Assembly: GCF_900142295.1 (NCBI RefSeq)
Contig: NZ_FSRL01000001.1
Coordinates: forward strand, 3,033,501 to 3,097,500
From: Vannielia litorea
Lineage (GTDB): Bacteria; Pseudomonadota; Alphaproteobacteria; Rhodobacterales; Rhodobacteraceae
Direction: 5' to 3'
Length of the DNA: 64,000 nt
Shown here: positions 1-7,831 of the stretch, one piece after another
Layout: every line of letters starts with the position of its first letter
Numbering within the stretch: position 1 is the stretch's first letter
Position numbers and translations under genes: made by a program
The notes under the pieces: model-generated
What the model saw: the letters and a program-made list of their open reading frames with translations, nothing else
Told to the model about the DNA's origin: nothing
Databases searched by the model: none

Positions 1-123
1 CAGGATCAGGATCGCCGTCACCACGCTGCCCAGCACCGAGGCCATGAAGCCGATGGTCAGAAAATCGCCCAGCACCTTGTCGCTGCCCACCGGCGTCGTC
101 AGCAGATCGTTCAGAAATTCCAT
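1..123 (-). CDS. Membrane protein, N-terminal fragment (runs off window)
   Basis: An open frame read from an ATG at 123 toward position 1 gives 41 residues and stays open at the edge. It begins MEFLNDLLTTPVGSDKVLG and continues into a hydrophobic stretch with Gly-Ser-Val-Val and an Ile/Leu-rich end, which looks like the first membrane segment of an integral membrane protein. Too little is present to name a family. It diverges from the methionine aminopeptidase gene, so the space between 124 and 313 should hold both promoters. Confidence 0.5.
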   Translation of the reverse strand, partial: MEFLNDLLTTPVGSDKVLGDFLTIGFMASVLGSVVTAILIL

Positions 124-313
124 GCCCGTTCGTCCTGTCCCTGTCTTGTGTCACACGTCTCTTGGGGCGCGGCGTGCACCCTGTTCACGAGGTCTCAACG
201 CGGGCATGTCAAAAAACGTTCCGGCCAGAAACCCCCTGCGACCAGACCCGCGCTAGCGTTTCGCGGTCAGTTGCACTATTTGAACCCTGAAACTCCGAAA
301 GACGGCGAGAACG

Positions 314-1123
314 ATGGACGAAACGCGCGAGCGGCTGACACGAGACGGGATTCGCATCCACGGCGAGGCAGACTTTGCCGGAATGCACGCCGCAGGGCGG
401 CTGGCGGCAGAGATCCTCGATGCCTGCGCCCCGCTCGTCGTGCCCGGCGCCACCACCGGCGCGATCGACGCCGAGATCGAGCGGCTGGTCAACGAGGCCG
501 GGGCCAAGTCGGCCACCATCGGCTACAAGGGCTACCAGCACGCCTCCTGCATCTCGGTCAACCATGTCGTCTGCCACGGCATCCCCGGCGACAAGGTGCT
601 GAAGGACGGCGACATCCTCAACATCGACGTGACGGTGATCGTCGATGGCTGGTTCGGGGATACCTCGCGGATGTTCGTGGCCGGCAAGCTGCCCCGCAAG
701 GCCGAACGGCTGATCGAGGTCACCCATGACGCGCTGATGCTCGGCATCGAGGCCGCGCGCCCCGGCAACACCTTCGGTGATATCGGCCACGCCATCCAGA
801 GCTTTGTCGAGAGCCACCGCATGTCGGTGGTGCGCGATTTCTGCGGCCACGGGCTGGGCCGCGTGTTCCACGCCCCGCCCAACGTGCTGCATTACGGCCG
901 CCCCGGCACCGGGCCCAAGCTCGAAGAAGGCATGTTCTTCACCATCGAACCGATGGTAAACCTCGGCCGCCCCGAGACCAAGGTGCTCGCCGACGACTGG
1001 ACGGCCGTCACCCGCGACAAGTCGCTCTCCGCACAGTTCGAGCATTCCGTCGGCATCACCGCCGAGGGCGCCGAGATCTTCACCCTCTCGCCCGGCGGCC
1101 TGTTCCACCCGACCTACGGTTAG
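314..1123 (+). CDS. map: Type I methionine aminopeptidase
   Basis: This cytosolic dinuclear-metal enzyme removes the initiator methionine from new proteins. The 269-residue product is close to the E. coli length of 264. All five metal ligands can be located: D105, D116, H179 (in CGHGLG), E212 (in FTIEPM) and E243 (in QFEHSV), each shifted by eight from the E. coli positions. The substrate-binding histidine of the YQHASC region is also present. The start is the ATG after AACG at 314, which fits the family N-terminus. The gene stands alone on the plus strand between a divergent membrane gene and a convergent run. Confidence 0.96.
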   Translation: MDETRERLTRDGIRIHGEADFAGMHAAGRLAAEILDACAPLVVPGATTGAIDAEIERLVNEAGAKSATIGYKGYQHASCISVNHVVCHGIPGDKVLKDGDILNIDVTVIVDGWFGDTSRMFVAGKLPRKAERLIEVTHDALMLGIEAARPGNTFGDIGHAIQSFVESHRMSVVRDFCGHGLGRVFHAPPNVLHYGRPGTGPKLEEGMFFTIEPMVNLGRPETKVLADDWTAVTRDKSLSAQFEHSVGITAEGAEIFTLSPGGLFHPTYG

Positions 1124-1164
1124 GCCACGCCGTAGGGAGCGGATTCATGGCGCACCCGGGTGCC

Positions 1165-1527
1165 TCACCGCTTCGGCGGCGCAACCGGCTCCGTCCCGGT
1201 GATCTTACACACACCCTCCGGCCGCGGGTTCGACATCGAGCCCAGCGGCTCCGCCACCACGCCCCCGAACCGCGCCTCGTGCAGGTAGGCGGGCCGCCCC
1301 TTGATGAGCGCGATCACGCCCCGGCAGGTCCGCAGCGCCTCCTCCGTCTCGTCGACGTAGCGCCAGCAGAACCCGCCGCCCCAGTCGGTGTTGAAACAGT
1401 CGATCCGCCGCCCCGCACCGTCACAGGCCAGCGCCCGGCAGTCGTTGCAGAAGTGCCAAGGGTAGCGCAGAAACGCCTTCCGCTCCACGCCGCAGCCGGG
1501 GCAGAAATGGCCGGGCAGCTCATCCAT
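1165..1527 (-). CDS. Small zinc-ribbon-like protein of unknown function
   Basis: A 120-residue protein starting MDELPGHFCPGCG. It has two early Cys-x-x-Cys pairs (FCPGCG near residue 9 and FCNDC near residue 27) and more cysteines at FCWRY and RTCRG, so a structural zinc site is likely. I do not recognise a named family. The ATG at 1527 lies inside the last codons of the upstream HAD phosphatase, which ends at 1520, so the two are translationally coupled. A longer in-frame extension to 1647 exists, but it overlaps the phosphatase and has shadow-like composition, so I rejected it. Confidence 0.65.
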   Translation of the reverse strand: MDELPGHFCPGCGVERKAFLRYPWHFCNDCRALACDGAGRRIDCFNTDWGGGFCWRYVDETEEALRTCRGVIALIKGRPAYLHEARFGGVVAEPLGSMSNPRPEGVCKITGTEPVAPPKR

Positions 1528-2176
1528 CCAGCATCTCCTCCAGCCGCGCCCGCAGCCCCGCCATCGAGTGCACCAGCGCCACGCCCTCGGCCTCCATCTT
1601 GGCCGCGTTGCCATGCTCGACGTAGCCAAAAAAGCCCATCCCCGCATCCCGCGCCGCCCAATGGCCCACCGGGCTGTCGTCCACCATCACCGCCCGCGCC
1701 GGCGCCACGCCTGCCGCCTCCGCCGCGAGCAGCAAAAGCCCCGGCTCCGGCTTTGCGGTGCCGTGGTCATGCGCCGAGAACACCCGCGCGCCCAGGCGCT
1801 CCAGCAGGCCGCTCGGCCCGAGCGAGCCGCGCATCTTCTGCATCGGCCCGTTCGACGCCACCGCCACCGCCACGCCCCGCGCCTCCAGCCAGTCGATCAG
1901 CGCCACCGCGCCCTCCGTCATCTCCACCCCCGCGGCCATCCGGGCGAAGATGCGCTCGTAGATGAACGGCACCCAGCCCTCCGGCAGCGCGGCCCCCGCC
2001 TCGCGCAGCCGCCGGTCCACATCCTTCATCGTCCCGCCGGTGAAGCGGTCATGAAAGTCCTCGGCGCTCACCACAAAGCCCCGCGTGGCGAGGTCCGCCA
2101 CCACCAGCTCCGAGAGCGGCCCCTCGCTGTCCACCAGAACCCCGTCGCAATCGAATATGACCAGTTCGAGTGTCAT
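1520..2176 (-). CDS. HAD-superfamily phosphatase (phosphoglycolate phosphatase / beta-phosphoglucomutase type)
   Basis: The product has 218 residues with the full HAD motif set. Motif I is DCDGVLVDSE, with the nucleophile D9 and acid/base D11. Motif II is the Ser in ASNG near 108. Motif III is K142 in TAKPEPG, and motif IV is VDD at 165-167. The cap insert between residues 15 and 85 is the helical subclass I type, so the substrate is probably a small sugar phosphate or phosphoglycolate. It lies in a run with rsmD upstream (ATGA overlap at 2173-2176) and the zinc-ribbon protein downstream. The exact substrate cannot be told from sequence. Confidence 0.88.
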   Translation of the reverse strand: MTLELVIFDCDGVLVDSEGPLSELVVADLATRGFVVSAEDFHDRFTGGTMKDVDRRLREAGAALPEGWVPFIYERIFARMAAGVEMTEGAVALIDWLEARGVAVAVASNGPMQKMRGSLGPSGLLERLGARVFSAHDHGTAKPEPGLLLLAAEAAGVAPARAVMVDDSPVGHWAARDAGMGFFGYVEHGNAAKMEAEGVALVHSMAGLRARLEEMLDG

Positions 2177-2724
2177 GCCTTCTCCATCAGCGTGATATGG
2201 GTGTCGCCATAGGCGCGGTGCTCGATCAGGTCAAACCCCTCCGGCGCCTGCATCGGCGCCGATTCCTCCCACACGATCAGCGCCTCCGGCGCGATCCATC
2301 CGCCCGCCACCGCAGAGGCCAGCGCGCGTTGGCCCAGCCCCTTGCCATAGGGCGGATCGAGGAACACCAGGTCAAACCCCGCGCCCCGGTTCTCGCCCAT
2401 CCGCGTGGCATCGCGGCGATAGAGCTTCACCTCGCCCATGGCGCGCAGCTTCTCCACGTTCTCCCGGATCAGCGCCCGCGCCTTCTGCCCGTCGTCCACC
2501 GCCGTCACATGCACCGCGCCCCGGCTCAGCGCCTCCAGCCCGAGCGCCCCGGTGCCGGCGAAAAGGTCGAGCACCCTTGTGCCTTCCACGCCCCCGCGCG
2601 AGGCCAGCACGTTGAACAGCGCCTCCCGCACCCGGTCGCTCGTGGGCCGCAAATGCGCCCCCGCATCCCCCTTGCCCAGCGCCGCCAGCGCGGTGCCGCG
2701 AAACTTGCCCCCAACGATCCTCAC
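2173..2724 (-). CDS. rsmD: 16S rRNA (guanine(966)-N2)-methyltransferase RsmD
   Basis: This SAM-dependent enzyme methylates G966 of 16S rRNA during small-subunit assembly. The 183-residue product starts MRIVGGKFRG, the family N-terminus. It carries LRPTSDRVREALFN (25-38), the SAM-binding LDLFAGTGALGLEALSRGA (52-70) and the catalytic DPPY (123-126). It overlaps the upstream FAD oxidoreductase and the downstream HAD gene by four bases each, indicating one transcript. Confidence 0.95.
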   Translation of the reverse strand: MRIVGGKFRGTALAALGKGDAGAHLRPTSDRVREALFNVLASRGGVEGTRVLDLFAGTGALGLEALSRGAVHVTAVDDGQKARALIRENVEKLRAMGEVKLYRRDATRMGENRGAGFDLVFLDPPYGKGLGQRALASAVAGGWIAPEALIVWEESAPMQAPEGFDLIEHRAYGDTHITLMEKA

Positions 2725-3923
2725 GCCTTGAGCAAGGCCTTCAGCTCGGTCGCCGGGTCGGCAATCGCCGCCTTGTCCGGGCTCCTGCCCGCCTCGATCA
2801 GCCGCTTGCCCACCATGTAGGCCCGGCTGTCGTTCATCGCGTCCACCGCCAGCAGCCTGCCGCCCCCGTAGTACCAGAAGCTCACCGCATCTCCCTCCCC
2901 GCGCGTGACGATCTCCTCATACCCGGTGCTCAGCCCGGCGATCTGGAGCTTGCAGTCATACTGGTCGCTCCAGAACCACGGCCTGGCCACATAGGCCTTC
3001 TCCGCCCCCAGCATGTTCTCGGCCACCAGCTCCGCCTGGTCGATCGCGTTGCCCACCGATTCCAGCCGGACCCGCCCGCCCCCATGCGGGAACGAGGCGC
3101 AATCGCCCGCCGCGTAGATCGAGGGGTCCGAAGTGCGGCCAAATTCGTCGGTCCTGATCCCGTTCTCGATCATCAGCCCGCCCAGCTCGGCAATCTGCGT
3201 GCAGGGCGTGATGCCCACGCCCACGATCACCACATCGGCCTCCAGTTCCGCGCCATCGGTCAGCAACGCGCCGCTCACCCGGCCCTCGCCCAGCAGCTTC
3301 TCCAGCCCGATCCCCTCGCGGATATCCACGCCATGGCACTCGTGCAGGGCGCGGAAGTAATCCGAGGTCTGCGGCGCCGCGACCCGCTGCAGGATCCGGT
3401 CGGCCATCTCCACCAGCGTCACGTCGAGCCCCAGCTTGGCACAAACCGCCGCCGCCTCCAGCCCGATGTAGCCGCCGCCGATGATCAGCGCCTTGCGGCC
3501 CGCCGTCAGCTCCGGCTGCATCCGGTCGATATCGGCCAGCGTCCGCACGGTGAACACGCCCTCGAGGTCGCCGCCGATCGCCGCCGGCAGCCGGCGCGGG
3601 GTGCTTCCGGTGGTCAGCGCCAGCAGGTCATAGCCCAGCCGCTCCTCGCCCAGGTGGAGCGCCTTGTGCTCCCGGTCGATCCCGGTCACCGCCGCACCGA
3701 GCTTCAGCACGATGTTCTGCTCGGCATAAAACTCCTCCGACCGCAGGTAGAGCCGCTCCAGCTCCATCTCGCCCAGCAGGTAGGCCTTGGAGAGCGGCGG
3801 CCGCTGGTAGGGCAACACCGGCTCCTCGCCGACCAGCGTGATCCCGCCGTCAAAGCCCAGCGCCCTCAGCTTGCTCACCAGCGACGACCCCGCCTGCCCC
3901 GCGCCCACCACAACGATCTCCAT
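2721..3923 (-). CDS. NAD(P)/FAD-dependent ferredoxin-reductase-type oxidoreductase
   Basis: The 400-residue flavoprotein resembles putidaredoxin/rhodocoxin reductases and AIF-like enzymes, which pass electrons from NAD(P)H to a small ferredoxin. An FAD motif VVVGAGQAG opens the protein. A second Rossmann motif LIIGGGYIGLEAA for NAD(P) lies near residue 150, and YAAGDCA, which contacts FAD, lies near 270. The start at 3923 has a good ribosome site (GGGAGG). A longer frame to 4121 would run antisense through the peroxiredoxin gene. No ferredoxin or P450 gene is adjacent, so the partner is unknown. Confidence 0.85.
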   Translation of the reverse strand: MEIVVVGAGQAGSSLVSKLRALGFDGGITLVGEEPVLPYQRPPLSKAYLLGEMELERLYLRSEEFYAEQNIVLKLGAAVTGIDREHKALHLGEERLGYDLLALTTGSTPRRLPAAIGGDLEGVFTVRTLADIDRMQPELTAGRKALIIGGGYIGLEAAAVCAKLGLDVTLVEMADRILQRVAAPQTSDYFRALHECHGVDIREGIGLEKLLGEGRVSGALLTDGAELEADVVIVGVGITPCTQIAELGGLMIENGIRTDEFGRTSDPSIYAAGDCASFPHGGGRVRLESVGNAIDQAELVAENMLGAEKAYVARPWFWSDQYDCKLQIAGLSTGYEEIVTRGEGDAVSFWYYGGGRLLAVDAMNDSRAYMVGKRLIEAGRSPDKAAIADPATELKALLKA

Positions 3924-4008
3924 GCCCAACCTCCCTTGCCTTTCCGTCAGTTCGGCGCATTTGATGGTCCGAAACCTGCGAACAGCAAATAGATAAAGGA
4001 GAGGGACC

Positions 4009-4497
4009 ATGCAAATCTCGGTAGGCGACACCATCCCATCGGCAACTTTCGTGCGCATGGGCGCCGAAGGCCCCGAGCAGATCGCTCTGAAAGACATAAC
4101 CACCGGCAAGAAGGTCATCATCTTCGGCCTGCCCGGCGCCTACACCGGCACCTGCTCCACCAAGCACGTGCCGAGCTACATCGAGAACATGGACATGCTG
4201 AAGGACAAGGGCGTGGCCGAGGTCATCTGCGTCTCGGTCAACGACCCCTTCGTGATGGACGCCTGGGGCAAGGACACCGGCGCAGCGCAGGCGGGCATCC
4301 ACATGCTGGCCGACCCCGAGGGCACCTTCACCAAGGAGATCGGCATGACCTTCAACGCCCCGCCCGCCGGCCTCATCAACCGCTCGCTGCGCTACGCCAT
4401 GGTCCTGCACGACAACGTGGTGACCACCTTCAACCTCGAGGGCGGCCCCGGCGAATGCTCCGTCTCCGCCGCGCCTGCGCTCTTCGACGAGCTCTGA
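4009..4497 (+). CDS. Peroxiredoxin (Prx5 family)
   Basis: A thiol peroxidase of 162 residues that reduces hydrogen peroxide and alkyl hydroperoxides. The peroxidatic cysteine is C49 in PGAYTGTCS, the typical Prx5 active site (Pro, Thr and Cys all present). A second cysteine at C150, in GECSVSAAPAL, sits where the resolving cysteine of atypical two-Cys Prx5 proteins is found, and C74 is internal. There is no glutaredoxin domain. It is transcribed divergently from the FAD oxidoreductase across about 85 bases. A purine-rich site (AAGGAGAGGG) precedes the ATG. Confidence 0.93.
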   Translation: MQISVGDTIPSATFVRMGAEGPEQIALKDITTGKKVIIFGLPGAYTGTCSTKHVPSYIENMDMLKDKGVAEVICVSVNDPFVMDAWGKDTGAAQAGIHMLADPEGTFTKEIGMTFNAPPAGLINRSLRYAMVLHDNVVTTFNLEGGPGECSVSAAPALFDEL

Positions 4498-4508
4498 TCC
4501 ACGACACC

Positions 4509-4577
4509 GTCATCCTCGGGCTCGACCCGAGGATCTCTCACCCACCGGGAGATCCTCGGGTCTGGCCCGAGGATGAC
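4509..4577. repeat. Palindromic intergenic repeat
   Basis: Between two convergent genes lie two copies of an inverted motif around CCTCGGG/CCCGAGG. The outer ends GTCATCCTCGGG (4509-4520) and CCCGAGGATGAC (4566-4577) are perfect inverted repeats. Each half (4509-4535 and 4551-4577) can also fold on itself. Elements of this look are familiar as dispersed repeats in alphaproteobacterial genomes. It may also act as a bidirectional transcription stop. Confidence 0.6.
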
Positions 4578-4620
4578 CTCCTTGCGGCCAGTGGCGCGCC
4601 CCGAGCCGCGCGCCCTCCCC

Positions 4621-4938
4621 TCAACTCCAGGCGATCGCCGCGCCCGCCAGCACCAGCGCGATGCCGAGGCCTTCGCGCAGCGTGTAGCGCTCCTCGAAAT
4701 GCAGCAGCGACACCACGCCGATGAAAACCACTTCCGCCCCGAGGATCCCGACGTAGATCAAACCGAGGCGTTCGCGCTGCAGGGCAAAGGCCTCGAAGGC
4801 CCCCGCCGCCAGCAGCGCCGCACCGATCACCAGCACGACCCAAAGGCTCTGGACCGAGGCCCAGGATTTCATGGCAAACATGGCCAGGCAGTAGAACAGC
4901 GCCGAAACAAGTGCGAGGAGGGCAACGGATTGCGGCAT
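4621..4938 (-). CDS. Small four-helix membrane protein (SMR/EamA-like)
   Basis: The 105-residue, almost entirely hydrophobic protein has four predicted membrane segments (about 3-22, 32-52, 60-80 and 87-104). Length and layout match small multidrug resistance/EamA half-size transporters. The helix-1 glutamate of drug-exporting SMR proteins is not evident, although a Glu lies in helix 3 (GAEVVFIG). It stands alone, convergent with the peroxiredoxin gene. Substrate unknown. Confidence 0.65.
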   Translation of the reverse strand: MPQSVALLALVSALFYCLAMFAMKSWASVQSLWVVLVIGAALLAAGAFEAFALQRERLGLIYVGILGAEVVFIGVVSLLHFEERYTLREGLGIALVLAGAAIAWS

Positions 4939-5092
4939 GAGAATGCTCCGATCTTGAATGACCAGAGCCTAACGGCCGTCCGCGCTACGCCTCAGACCCG
5001 CCCACCATTATTCACGACTTTTTCCGCCTGACGCGCGAAGAAGGGTTTCAACGAGAGTTCTTCCGCCCCGAATAATCTTCGTGAAGGTTCTT

Positions 5093-5350
5093 CTACCCCG
5101 CCAACCGCTCCATCACCGACGCCAGCTTCAAATCCTTCTCCGTCAGCGTCCCCGCCGAATGCGTCGTCAGCCGCACGTCCACCCGGTTCCACGAATTCGA
5201 CCAATCCGGGTGATGGTCCGCCTTCTCGGCCGCCAGCGCCACCCGCGCCATCCACCCGAAGGCCTCCGAGAAATTCCGGAACCGGAAGCTCTTCGCCAGA
5301 ACTTCGCCCTCCTTCTCCCAGCCCGCCGCTTCCAGCTCTTCAAGGGTCAA
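5093..5350 (-). CDS. phhB: Pterin-4a-carbinolamine dehydratase
   Basis: This enzyme recycles the pterin cofactor of aromatic amino acid hydroxylases. The signature EKADHHPDWSNSWNRVDVRL is clear and contains both catalytic histidines. The likely start is a TTG at 5350 that overlaps the stop of the GNAT gene (TTGA) and follows GGGAGGAGCAGGA, giving 85 residues, slightly short for the family. No ATG is available in frame near the N-terminus. Coupling to the upstream gene is therefore probable. No phenylalanine hydroxylase gene is in the window. Confidence 0.85.
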   Translation of the reverse strand: MTLEELEAAGWEKEGEVLAKSFRFRNFSEAFGWMARVALAAEKADHHPDWSNSWNRVDVRLTTHSAGTLTEKDLKLASVMERLAG

Positions 5351-6528
5351 TCCTGCTCCTCCCGATGCTCGCGGCGGAACGGCCCGTAGCCCGTCAGCAC
5401 CTCGATCTCGTAATCCACCGCCCGCGCTTCCTGTTCCAGAAAATCCGCAATCGCGCGCCGAAACCCCTCGTCGGCCACCCAATGCAGCGAGTGCGTCTCC
5501 TTCGGCAGGTAGCCCCGCGCCAGCTTGTGCTCGCCCTGCGCCCCGGCCTCCACGCGGGCCAGCCCCCGCGCAATCGCCTCCTCGATGGCCACATAGTAGC
5601 ACAGCTCGAAATGCAGGCAGGGGTGATGCTCGGTGCAGCCCCAGTAGCGGCCAAAGAGCGCGTCGCGCCCGATGAAGTTGAGCGCGCCCGCAACCCAGCG
5701 GCCCTCGCGCTCCGCCAGCACCAGAAGCATGTCATCGCGCAGATGCGCCTGCGCCTCGTCAAAGAACGCCCGCGTCAGGTAGGGCGAGCCCCACTTCCGC
5801 GCGCCGGTGTCCTGGTAAAACCGCCAGAACGCATCCCAATGCGCGGGCTCGATCTGATCGCCGGTCAAACGCACAATCCGCCCGCCAAAGCCCTGCGCCT
5901 GCGCCCGCTCCTTGCGGATCATCTTCCGCTTCCGGCTGCTCAACGCGGCCAGGAAGTCGTCGAACGCGCCATACCCCCGGTTCTCCCAGTGAAACTGCTG
6001 CCCCCGCCGGTGCATCAGCCCCATCTGCGCCCCGGCCTCGGCCTCCTCCGCCGTGCAGAAGGTGGCATGCACCCCCGAAAGCCCCGCCTGCGCCGCCACC
6101 TGCACCGCGCCCTGCACCAGCGCGCTCATGCCGATCCGCTCCCAGCCCGGCTTCACCAGAAACCGCCGCCCCGGCACCGGCGTGAAGGGCGCGGCGATCT
6201 GCAACTTCGGATAATACTCGCCGCCCGCCCGCTCGTAGGCATGGGCCCAGGAGTGATCGAAGACATATTCGCCCTGGCTGTGAAACTTGGCATACATCGG
6301 CGCCACGGCGATCAGCTCATCCCCCGCCCGCGCCAGCAGGTAGGTCGGCTGCCAGCCCGAGCGCCCGCCCACCGAGCCGCTGTCTTCCAGCGCTTTCAGA
6401 AACCGCCAGGTCACGAAAGGATCGGCCGGCCGCCCCCTTCCCGGCGCGGCACAGGCATCCCATGCCTCGGGCGTCACCGCGCCAAGGCTGTCCACGGTCT
6501 CGATGGTGATGTCCGAGCTGCCATCCAT
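5347..6528 (-). CDS. GNAT-like acyltransferase, DUF482 family
   Basis: The 393-residue protein belongs to the DUF482 (peptidoglycan biosynthesis/recognition) group of double-GNAT folds. The typical stretches are PFVTWRFLKALEDSGSV at the N-terminus, YFDHSWAHAYE-like EYVFDHSWAHAYERAG, SSRKRKMIRKER in the middle, and HFELCYYVAIEEAIARGL followed by GEHKLARGYLP. The family is widespread in Proteobacteria but its substrate is not settled. The gene shares its stop with the start of the pterin dehydratase, so the two are co-expressed. Confidence 0.8.
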   Translation of the reverse strand: MDGSSDITIETVDSLGAVTPEAWDACAAPGRGRPADPFVTWRFLKALEDSGSVGGRSGWQPTYLLARAGDELIAVAPMYAKFHSQGEYVFDHSWAHAYERAGGEYYPKLQIAAPFTPVPGRRFLVKPGWERIGMSALVQGAVQVAAQAGLSGVHATFCTAEEAEAGAQMGLMHRRGQQFHWENRGYGAFDDFLAALSSRKRKMIRKERAQAQGFGGRIVRLTGDQIEPAHWDAFWRFYQDTGARKWGSPYLTRAFFDEAQAHLRDDMLLVLAEREGRWVAGALNFIGRDALFGRYWGCTEHHPCLHFELCYYVAIEEAIARGLARVEAGAQGEHKLARGYLPKETHSLHWVADEGFRRAIADFLEQEARAVDYEIEVLTGYGPFRREHREEQD

Positions 6529-6562
6529 AGCCAGGCCAGACTTGGCTCGCCGCGCCGCGGCG

Positions 6563-7318
6563 TCAAGCGGCGGCGTAGCCCTCGAAGGTCACATTGGCGG
6601 CAATCTCGCGCGCCTTCGCCTCTTCCGCCGCGCTGCGGATCGTCCAGCACAGAATTTCGGCACCCTGCGCCTTCAGCTCCGCCACCCGTGCGTCGCCCAG
6701 CGCCCCGTGCCTGTGGCTGATGAAGCAGGCCCCCACCCGGTCGTAGTCCGGGATCTCCCGCAGCTCCGCCCGCCGCGCCTCGGGGATCGTCTCCCAATCC
6801 TCGGGCCGGTAGTCATCGGTTACCAGCCCGCGTGGCACCTCGGGCAGCAGCTCCGCCATCGCGGCCATCGAATGCGGGTTGAAGCTCATCAGCGCCACAT
6901 CGCCCCGGTAACCCGCCAGCGCCTCCGCCGAGGCCCGCTCCAGCGCACCCACGTTCGGCCCCAGTATGCCGTCCTGATCCTTGATCTCGATGAGCAGCGG
7001 CACCCGGCCAGCGACGAGCCGCAGCACCTCCGCAAGCGTCGGCACGGCCTCGCCGCCGCCGGTCAGGGTGATCTGCCCCAGCTCCTCCGCCGTCCGCTGC
7101 GCCACCGGCCCGGTCTCGCCGGTCAGCCGGCGGAGGTCGTAGTCATGAAACACCATCGGCACGCCATCCTTCGACGGCTGCAGATCCAGCTCGATCCCGT
7201 ATCCGGCCGCGATCGCCGCCTCAAAGGCCGCGCGGCTGTTTTCCACCCGTCCCGCGGCGCGGTCGTGATAGCCCCGATGCGCGATCGGCACGGCGAGGAA
7301 GCTTTCGGGGAGGTTCAT
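6563..7318 (-). CDS. Glycerophosphodiester phosphodiesterase
   Basis: A 251-residue TIM-barrel enzyme that hydrolyses glycerophosphodiesters to glycerol-3-phosphate and an alcohol. Active-site residues are visible: H14-R15 (AHRGYH), E26-N27, E43 and D45 (GIELDLQ), and H58-D59 (FHDYD). LIEIKD lies farther on. There is no signal peptide, so it is cytosolic like UgpQ rather than the periplasmic GlpQ type. It overlaps the RidA gene by four bases (start 7318, RidA stop 7315). Confidence 0.93.
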   Translation of the reverse strand: MNLPESFLAVPIAHRGYHDRAAGRVENSRAAFEAAIAAGYGIELDLQPSKDGVPMVFHDYDLRRLTGETGPVAQRTAEELGQITLTGGGEAVPTLAEVLRLVAGRVPLLIEIKDQDGILGPNVGALERASAEALAGYRGDVALMSFNPHSMAAMAELLPEVPRGLVTDDYRPEDWETIPEARRAELREIPDYDRVGACFISHRHGALGDARVAELKAQGAEILCWTIRSAAEEAKAREIAANVTFEGYAAA

Positions 7319-7779
7319 TTCAGCTTGAAGATCCCCTCGATCTCCACCGCCACGCCAAAGGGCAGCGAGGCCGCGCTCACCGCCGAGCGGGCATGGCGGC
7401 CCGCGTCGCCCAGCGCCTCCACCAGAAAGTCCGAGGCCCCGTTCACCACCTTCGGCTGGTCGCCGAACTCTGCGGTCGAGTTCACGAAGGCCGTCAGCTT
7501 CACCACCCGCTCCAGCCGGTCGAGATCGCCCCCGCAGGCCGCCTTCACCTGCGCCAGCAGGCTGATCGCGCAGGCTTTGGCCGCCGCAACCCCGACCTCC
7601 ACCTCCATGTCCGCCCCGAGCTTGCCCTTGATCATCTGGCCATCGGCCATCGAGATCTGGCCGCTGACGTAAAGCAGCCCGCCCGCCTCCACGAACGGCA
7701 CGTAATTGGCCGCCGGCGCGGCCGCGTCGGGCAGGGTGACGCCAAGCTCTGCAAGGCGGGTCTCGAATGTTCCGGGCAT
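7315..7779 (-). CDS. RidA/YjgF family protein
   Basis: The 154-residue product is a member of the Rid family, which hydrolyses reactive enamine/imine intermediates. The start MPGTFETRLAELGV at 7779 has a strong ribosome site (AAAGGAGA). The key arginine is kept at R131 in HARSAVSAASLPFGVAVEIEG, the position of R105 in classical RidA. YVSGQ near residue 37 and the length place it in the slightly longer subgroup common in alphaproteobacteria. It is coupled to the phosphodiesterase by a four-base overlap. Confidence 0.9.
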   Translation of the reverse strand: MPGTFETRLAELGVTLPDAAAPAANYVPFVEAGGLLYVSGQISMADGQMIKGKLGADMEVEVGVAAAKACAISLLAQVKAACGGDLDRLERVVKLTAFVNSTAEFGDQPKVVNGASDFLVEALGDAGRHARSAVSAASLPFGVAVEIEGIFKLK

Positions 7780-7831
7780 GGGCAAATCTCCTTTGGCGCG
7801 CACCATCGCCCCGCCCTCTCCGCCCGTCAAG

